Notes under the pieces: model-generated
Told to the model about the DNA's origin: nothing
The model's input: only the letters and a program-made list of their open reading frames with translations
The model's database searches: none
Source: Phoronis australis
Taxonomy: Eukaryota; Phoronida; Phoronidae
Length of the DNA stretch: 64,000 nt
Direction of reading: 5' to 3'
NCBI GenBank assembly: GCA_002633005.1
Contig: NMRA01000310.1
Location: 190,624 to 254,623, forward strand
Position numbers and translations under genes: made by a program
In this document: piece after piece, positions 58,387 through 64,000 of the stretch
Layout of the letters: every line of letters starts with the position of its first letter
Numbering within the stretch: position 1 is the first letter of the stretch

Positions 58387-59800
58387 CTGAAACGATAAAC
58401 TATATTAAACAAACAGCGAACACATGCATATGGGTACCTGAACGTGTGCATGTCTTAGAGCCTATCTTGAACGGTAATACCTGTAAATTTGGTTCCAACA
58501 GTACGATCGCTCTGAGTCCACTAGTGCCATAAATTACCAAATGTAACGAACTGTTAGGCGTATTGGCTTGTTTTTGTCCACGTCACCGCGAGAATCACCG
58601 TTTAATTCAAACAGCTGCGAGTAACACGCGCACGCAATGGTGTTCTATTCAGACCCCTATACAATACAACGTTGACAGCCTCAGTTTTGTTGTTTGTGCC
58701 AGGATCTCGCGGTGACGCAACATGGCGCGAAAAGGCAGCTTCACTTATCATTAGAGGGGCTTACATTTGCGTGATTGAACTTGCGTTTTCTTATTTACAA
58801 AGGCTTTGCTATGACTATCTGGTTAACCCAATGCATGTAAAATAACAAAATTCCGTTGAAGTTAGGCTTTAAAACTTGTTTCCATAAGAGCCTAATGCAT
58901 AACACATGGAATAACCAGTGTGATTTCATGTTTCCTTGTCAGTGTAAAATGACACGTCATCGAAGAAAAATGAAACGGGCATAACCTTGTGACGAATCAT
59001 TTCTGACAAGTGACGAGTCATGGCTGACACGCTAACACGTCGATGACGCGGTCCGCTAGTTAATTGTCGAACGCGTTTCGATGTTCTTAAAAGAACCAAT
59101 CAGTTCAAAGGATATAATGAGTGTGTTGAACAAATCCAACTGATCTTCGTGGTTGGTTGTGATTGACAACTTCAAACATGATAGCGATTACATTGTTTGA
59201 TAAGATTGCCAGCTACCAGTACCAATGAGCTATTGGTACGCAATAAGTTTGTCACCAGGGATGGCAAAAGGAATTTGCGCATACGTCATCTCTGACCATA
59301 CCACAATCAACATCTTATGGGGCGGGGCTTGACGTGCATAGGAATTATCTTTCGAATCCGCTCTGATACGCCTATTTGTATTCGGATGAATCCAAATGAC
59401 TCGTCACAGGGAGACGCTAAGCGCGTTCCATACAAAAATCCTTTTTAAAATACAACTCAACAGTGATCCACACTCAGATCTTGCTGCGAATCCGTCAAAT
59501 GTTGAACATTGTGGCACATACACAATTAGTCTATGATGGCAGTTGCTGCACGTGCTACGAGAACGTAGGCTACATCATGCAGTTGACGTTTCATTTTTGG
59601 GGAAAGCACTAACTTGTAGCATTGAAGAGTGGGTGGTAGGTAATTGCCAATTTGACAACCTGTGTAATATGTTCAAGTGGGAAACTCCGTGGCTGACGTC
59701 ATGGAAACGGAACCTCCTCCCCTACGGGTATTCAGTTGCTGCGCAACCCGCTTCAAACTAAAGGCAGTGCGTAGTAAAGGTATGAAGAGATCAGGCGTGA

Positions 59801-59937
59801 GTTCAGTAATGCTAGGACCTACGCTAGGACCTAGCTTAAATCTAGCCAAAGTCACGTGTTCCCTTGAAAATACACGGTAATATCTCACGTAATCTCTCAG
59901 AGTCTTGCTTTTTAGCGAGGTCCTAGCGTTACTGAGC
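59801..59937 (-). repeat. Palindrome-ended repeat family D, copy 4 (reverse)
   Basis: gttcagtaatgctaggacct ... gcgttactgagc, with the core in reverse (cacgtaatctctcagagtct). Confidence 0.6.
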
Positions 59938-60959
59938 CGGAGGCAAACCAGTTGATAGGGCGTGTGACGCAAGCGCATTCTTCCCACTTGAAAAAGTGGG
60001 CGTCCAAGGAGACACAAAAATAGATTTCAAAAATATTTCAAGCAATCGGGAAACAAATCACTAGGACACGAATAGGCTCATTAAGATGCCGTTTGTAGTT
60101 CAAGAGAAAGAGGACGGTTCAACGACTACCCCGGCGACGATCATGCCGTCATTAAGAATACTCATGTTTCTATTCCTGAAGGCAAACTGTTTAGGTTACA
60201 GATATCTCGATACAGTTTAAAACTTGATGTATTTTGACAATGAGTCGATATGGCTTAAATGTAGGTACAAACAAACTCCAAGACATTCAAGCTATACGAT
60301 CTGCATGTTCTCAAGTTCGCTTCTACAACATCGAATCCTCTACCACCGTTTCAGTCAAAATGGAGGCGACAATTTATGTAAGTTAAAGATAACGACATAA
60401 ACTGTTGCCCGGACGACAATTTATGTCGATGGCGACAATTTATTTCGTAACAGGAGGAGTTGGTCACAATTTTTAATGGCATACCATCACGCAATCCTAA
60501 AACGGCATGCCGTCTATTCTTTGTCTAGCCATGGCTCACAGGGGCGGACTCCTCTCCTAAATCTGCTTATCAATACCTGGCGAGTGCATTTTGTGGCAGA
60601 TAATTTGTTTGTGGGAGAGGAGAGTTTGACAAAATTGGTGACGATCGCGAAACTAAGATTCGGAAATTTGCGATGAGCGATGTACCAGGAGGCAAGCGTG
60701 ATGGTGAGAAAAGGTTCTGGGTGTCTCTAAACCGTGTCATTATGGGGTAGCGACTGTGGATGTCAGGAAGTTTTTGTATTTTTAGGTACAAGCATATGAC
60801 TTCCTTTTTTCTTCCGGCGTAAATGCCCCAAATATATTTGAAAGCATAGCTTTTTTGATCCGCGTTTACAGAAATCAAGATGTACAATGTACAGCGGTAC
60901 TTTTCGAAACCATTTTGATGTTTCGTGTAATGCATATAGGTAAATATAGACCCTTGGTT

Positions 60960-61200
60960 ATCTCAGAGAGATGCATTTCTGCGTTAGTTTGTACCTTTCT
61001 GCTGACGAGTATTTACTACCCAAGAGTAGAAGCACATTTTGGGATTTCCAATGAAGCTGCTGACTGCCTTGCAAAGCTAGGAGCAAATTCATCCTCTTTT
61101 TACCTGTATTCTAGTCTGCTATGGGTGTTACAAAGCAAAGGTGGAACAGGTGCATGCAGGAAGTGGTTCACGCGCAGACAAACAAAGAAAATATACGATC
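60960..61200 (+). mobile_element. RNase H fragment of a non-LTR retrotransposon
   Basis: One frame reads EAHFGISNEAADCLAKLGANSS, the HxGxxGNExADxLAK signature (one residue lost) of the RNase H domain of Jockey/CR1-like elements. The flanking sequence is too decayed to assign more. Confidence 0.5.
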
Positions 61201-62575
61201 CCTATTGAACCAAAGGGTTCTAAGTATCTCCTATGCTTACATAGGGTTGCTATTTGACAGGTGATCTTGGTTATTACTGAGCACTGCAGCCTAGCTCGGC
61301 ATCGAGACACCCAAAGCCAAGTAACATACTCAAGCTGTCCTATAGGTGGCGTGGAAGCCGAGGCTTCGCAACCTTCTACTGGACACGTAACTTGCCTGGA
61401 GGAAGTCGTTAGATCAATCTGCTCCAACAAATTTTCCAACTTCTTGGGGGAAAACAAGGTGATTGGAAGACTTTACCCACGAGGGACTTCACGCTCAGTG
61501 GCGTTGGCAGTGAGTCATAATCAGAGGATAAGTGCAGTGGGCCCAGAACTGTGGCCTGAACACACCTGGTGCGCGTGCGCCCTACAAGGCATAGGACCAC
61601 ATGGCGAGTTATGCACTAGCTTCTGAAACCAACCTGGGTTGGCCATTATATTTCAATGGAATGTAGACGCATGTCCAAGACAGCGGTCTCTGTTGGGCCG
61701 TGACACGTAATCATACCTTGAAGAAAAGTTGAGTTTCAAATAATCGGATTTCAAAACAATTTCAACTATCTTTAGCTCAGTGCAAAACTTATTGAATGGA
61801 CATTTCACTCTGAAATAACTTGAGTAAAATACTTTTTATGGTTTTACCAAAAAACACCAAAAACTATGCAAAACGTTTTCTGTAGCAAAGTGTCCACGAA
61901 TTTAGCCTACTTAAACCCTCACCCATGACAAGCAAACGTTACTAGTGTTGTCGGTGCCGTCGCGATTAACAGAAATTGCGAACAAACCCTAAAACACCTG
62001 GTGAGCAGGTTGAATTCTGTTTCAGTGGCAGAGAACCCCTTTCAATATTGCAATTTGGTATGTCTATAGCTTACCAGGCCTCTTTAAATTGTCTCTATGG
62101 GTGTTAATCGTTTTGGGTACCAGCAACAGGCAAATGCTTCATCACCTGTGTCTGTGTAACCTCTTGCACACGGTCAGCTGTGAACGTTCAATAGGTTAAG
62201 TGGTGTGGGAATATGTCGGACATTATTGTGGATTCTAAAATGTTGATCGTCCTCGATTCTTTCCTCTTGAAAGCATGTAATGAAGCTAAAAAAAACTCGT
62301 TTGAAAAGTGTAGAATACGGAACGTGGGGAAATTATTTGAACGAAAAATAAAATGCCCATTCGAGAGATTTAGTAAATTTGGTCAAACATCCAAGATCTA
62401 TCCATAAACATATCTTTCAAAGTCCAAAGCTCCGCATAGCAAACTGGCTTGTAAAAGACTTATGAGTGACACACACTTTCAACCCTACATTTATCTCCCC
62501 TGTCACGTGATAGATGCAGCAAATTATCTTTATCAGTTTTATTGAGACTCCTTATCTATGACTTTCTAATGCCAT

Positions 62576-62693
62576 CATGCGCGCACCCAGGGTGGGGTGG
62601 GGGCTCGGGGGGGGGCTCGAAAGTGCCTCCCCCCATTTGGCGTAGNTCGTCAAAAATTCGAGCCCCATCATATTAAAGGCTGGGAGCCGCATG
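62576..62693 (+). mobile_element. Short inverted-repeat element, family B, copy 3 (118 bp, internally deleted)
   Basis: Left end catgcgcgcacccagg, right end ggctgggagccgcatg. Direct repeat GCCAT at 62571-62575 and 62694-62698. The middle of the longer copies is missing. A single N lies at 62646. Confidence 0.75.
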
Positions 62694-63149
62694 GCCATTA
62701 CTTGCTTTCTCTCACTGCATGCGATCAACCTGTTTTTGATATTGGAAAGTTGCTTTTTCGGCATACAAAACTGTTTCATTTTTTCGTGAACTTTTGAATA
62801 TACCTATAGCTAAAGAATTAAAATATTAATGTGACCCTATGAGTGATTCTTTGATTTCTTTTGATTTTGTCGAGGAATGACTCTTAAAGTAAGACTTCAG
62901 TCAGCAGCTATTTCTAAAAACAGCACAATCACTTGACTGCAAAGTGTCCGAGAGTACACACATAAATGTAACTGCTAGTTACTGAAATAATTTCAATCAA
63001 TAATTTTTTGACTGTCACTGTTCTTAATTATTTGGATAAACCTTCTTTCGCAATGGTGAATAGGGAGTGTAAGACACAATTTCTTTCATGAAGCAGACAA
63101 TGGAATGCTACATTAGACAAAAATTTGCTTTTTCCTTTGTTCGACAGTT

Positions 63150-63545
63150 TTTTAAGTACTTCATTCAGACTGTTCACGTGGCGGATCACATCCTATACGT
63201 ATGTACTTGCGCGTTAGGTTACAAGTTTTCTACAGTAAAAAACAGTTTTAAATGTAACAGGTTATTACTTGAAAAGAGATAACATGTCACGTGAACAGTT
63301 TGGGTGAAGTACTTAAAAATAAAAGAAACTTGGGAATTCGAAACGTATGGGATAAATACAAAACGTACCTCGATTGGCATAGATATATAGGTTATCGTAC
63401 ATACATGTACATAAGAATATTTCTGCCATATCCTGTCGAGAATTCCTTTCATCTGGGAATGTCCCAACTAGACCTAATTAGAAATAGGATATCGCAGAAG
63501 AATTCCTATGTATGTAGCATAACCTATGTATCCATATGTATGTGG
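63150..63545. repeat. Two adjoining inverted repeats
   Basis: ttttaagtacttcattcaga/ctgttcacgtg (63150-63180) pairs with cacgtgaacag/ttggg/tgaagtacttaaaa (63290-63318). A second pair, ggttatcgtacatacatgta and ctatgtatgtagcataacc, lies at 63391 and 63506. Confidence 0.45.
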
Positions 63546-63565
63546 ACTTATTTGCATCATCAGAG

Positions 63566-63834
63566 CATACACGCACCGACCCAGCCTAAAACAATGGGGG
63601 GCTCGAATTTTTGAGGGTGTGGACCGTTTACTAAAAAAAAACGTGTGCGTTCACAGCTATGAATTGAACATTCGCCGAATTTAGGTAGTCCCTGCCTTTT
63701 TAGTAGACTTTTGTCTCGTTTTCTACTTTTTCGGAGTTTTTGTTTCTCTGAGGCGGACCTTTTTGTCCACTTCGCCAAAATAGGGGGGGCTCGTTGGAGC
63801 CCTCCGAGTCCCCTCCACCCTGGGTGAGCGCATG
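63566..63834 (-). mobile_element. Short inverted-repeat element, family B, copy 4
   Basis: Left end catacacgcaccgacccagcc, right end ccctgggtgagcgcatg. Direct repeat CAGAG at 63561-63565 and 63835-63839. The interior aligns with copy 1 in reverse along its length. Confidence 0.75.
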
Positions 63835-64000
63835 CAGAGTGTATGCAATGACCTTACACTTGACGTTGATTCCAAACATAATGAGCAAAAACAAGCTTTA
63901 TCACTCGCCAAAACAATTAATGTCAGTGACTGAGCCTAGGCTGAGCTACACGTGTAGGCAGTTGCATCATTTTTGTACGTGGCATACGGCTACATCGAGT

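Larger units (their letters stand above)
58400..62570. other. Upstream of the MFS gene; no further exon recognised
   Basis: The missing first exon of the MFS gene should lie on the minus strand here or beyond the window, but no frame with the expected start and first helix stands out. Contains family D copy 4 and the RNase H fragment. Confidence 0.45.

Noticed and set aside
1-64000. CRISPR array, operon or bacterial-type defence cassette
   Set aside because: No regularly spaced repeats with unique spacers and no compact gene clusters; the window is an intron-rich animal genome.

Overview
This window is nuclear DNA from an animal, most likely an invertebrate. The coding sequence is cut into short exons with canonical gt...ag introns. 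One intron is 12.7 kb, and much of the non-coding sequence is interspersed repeats: short inverted-repeat elements, tRNA-headed SINEs and L1/Tx1-type LINE fragments. A Neverland-type Rieske oxygenase, a ZP-domain membrane protein and a Nodulin-like MFS transporter together suit an invertebrate (deuterostome or lophotrochozoan). I cannot place the species from sequence alone. There are runs of N at 20255-20818 and 42880-42891, and single Ns at 10360 and 62646.

Layout: 1-8800 has no host gene that I can support; it holds a LINE 3' end (about 3025-3731), two copies of one repeat and tRNA-like SINE heads. 8821-28202 (+) is a complete seven-exon cholesterol 7-desaturase (neverland/DAF-36) gene of 434 codons. 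31675-32322 (+) is an intronless, lysine/arginine-rich ORF of unknown function, with a perfect CRE-half-site palindrome just upstream and an AATAAA 140 bp downstream. 38892-49283 (+) is a nine-exon secreted/type I membrane protein with ZP-module features: signal peptide split over two tiny exons, paired cysteines, RKKR cleavage site and C-terminal membrane span. One of its exons is broken by an N run. 49700-54740 is gene-poor and contains a decayed LINE (endonuclease and reverse transcriptase remnants) with a tRNA-derived SINE inside it. 55803-58386 (-) is a Nodulin-like/NFD4-like MFS transporter, two 3' exons only; its first exon was not found. 58.4-64 kb holds repeats and an RNase H fragment.

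The host genes look independent: sterol oxidation, an extracellular-matrix/membrane protein, and a solute carrier. I see no operon, CRISPR array, prokaryotic system or dedicated new molecular system. The least expected material is a set of short non-autonomous elements. Two families (called A and B here) show matching 5-bp target duplications at every copy with intact ends, seven of seven. B-type sequence is embedded in A-type sequence in two separate places. Other hairpin elements sit 16-40 bp from splice donors. All exon calls rest on reading frame, splice phase and family resemblance by eye; no alignment or expression data were used.
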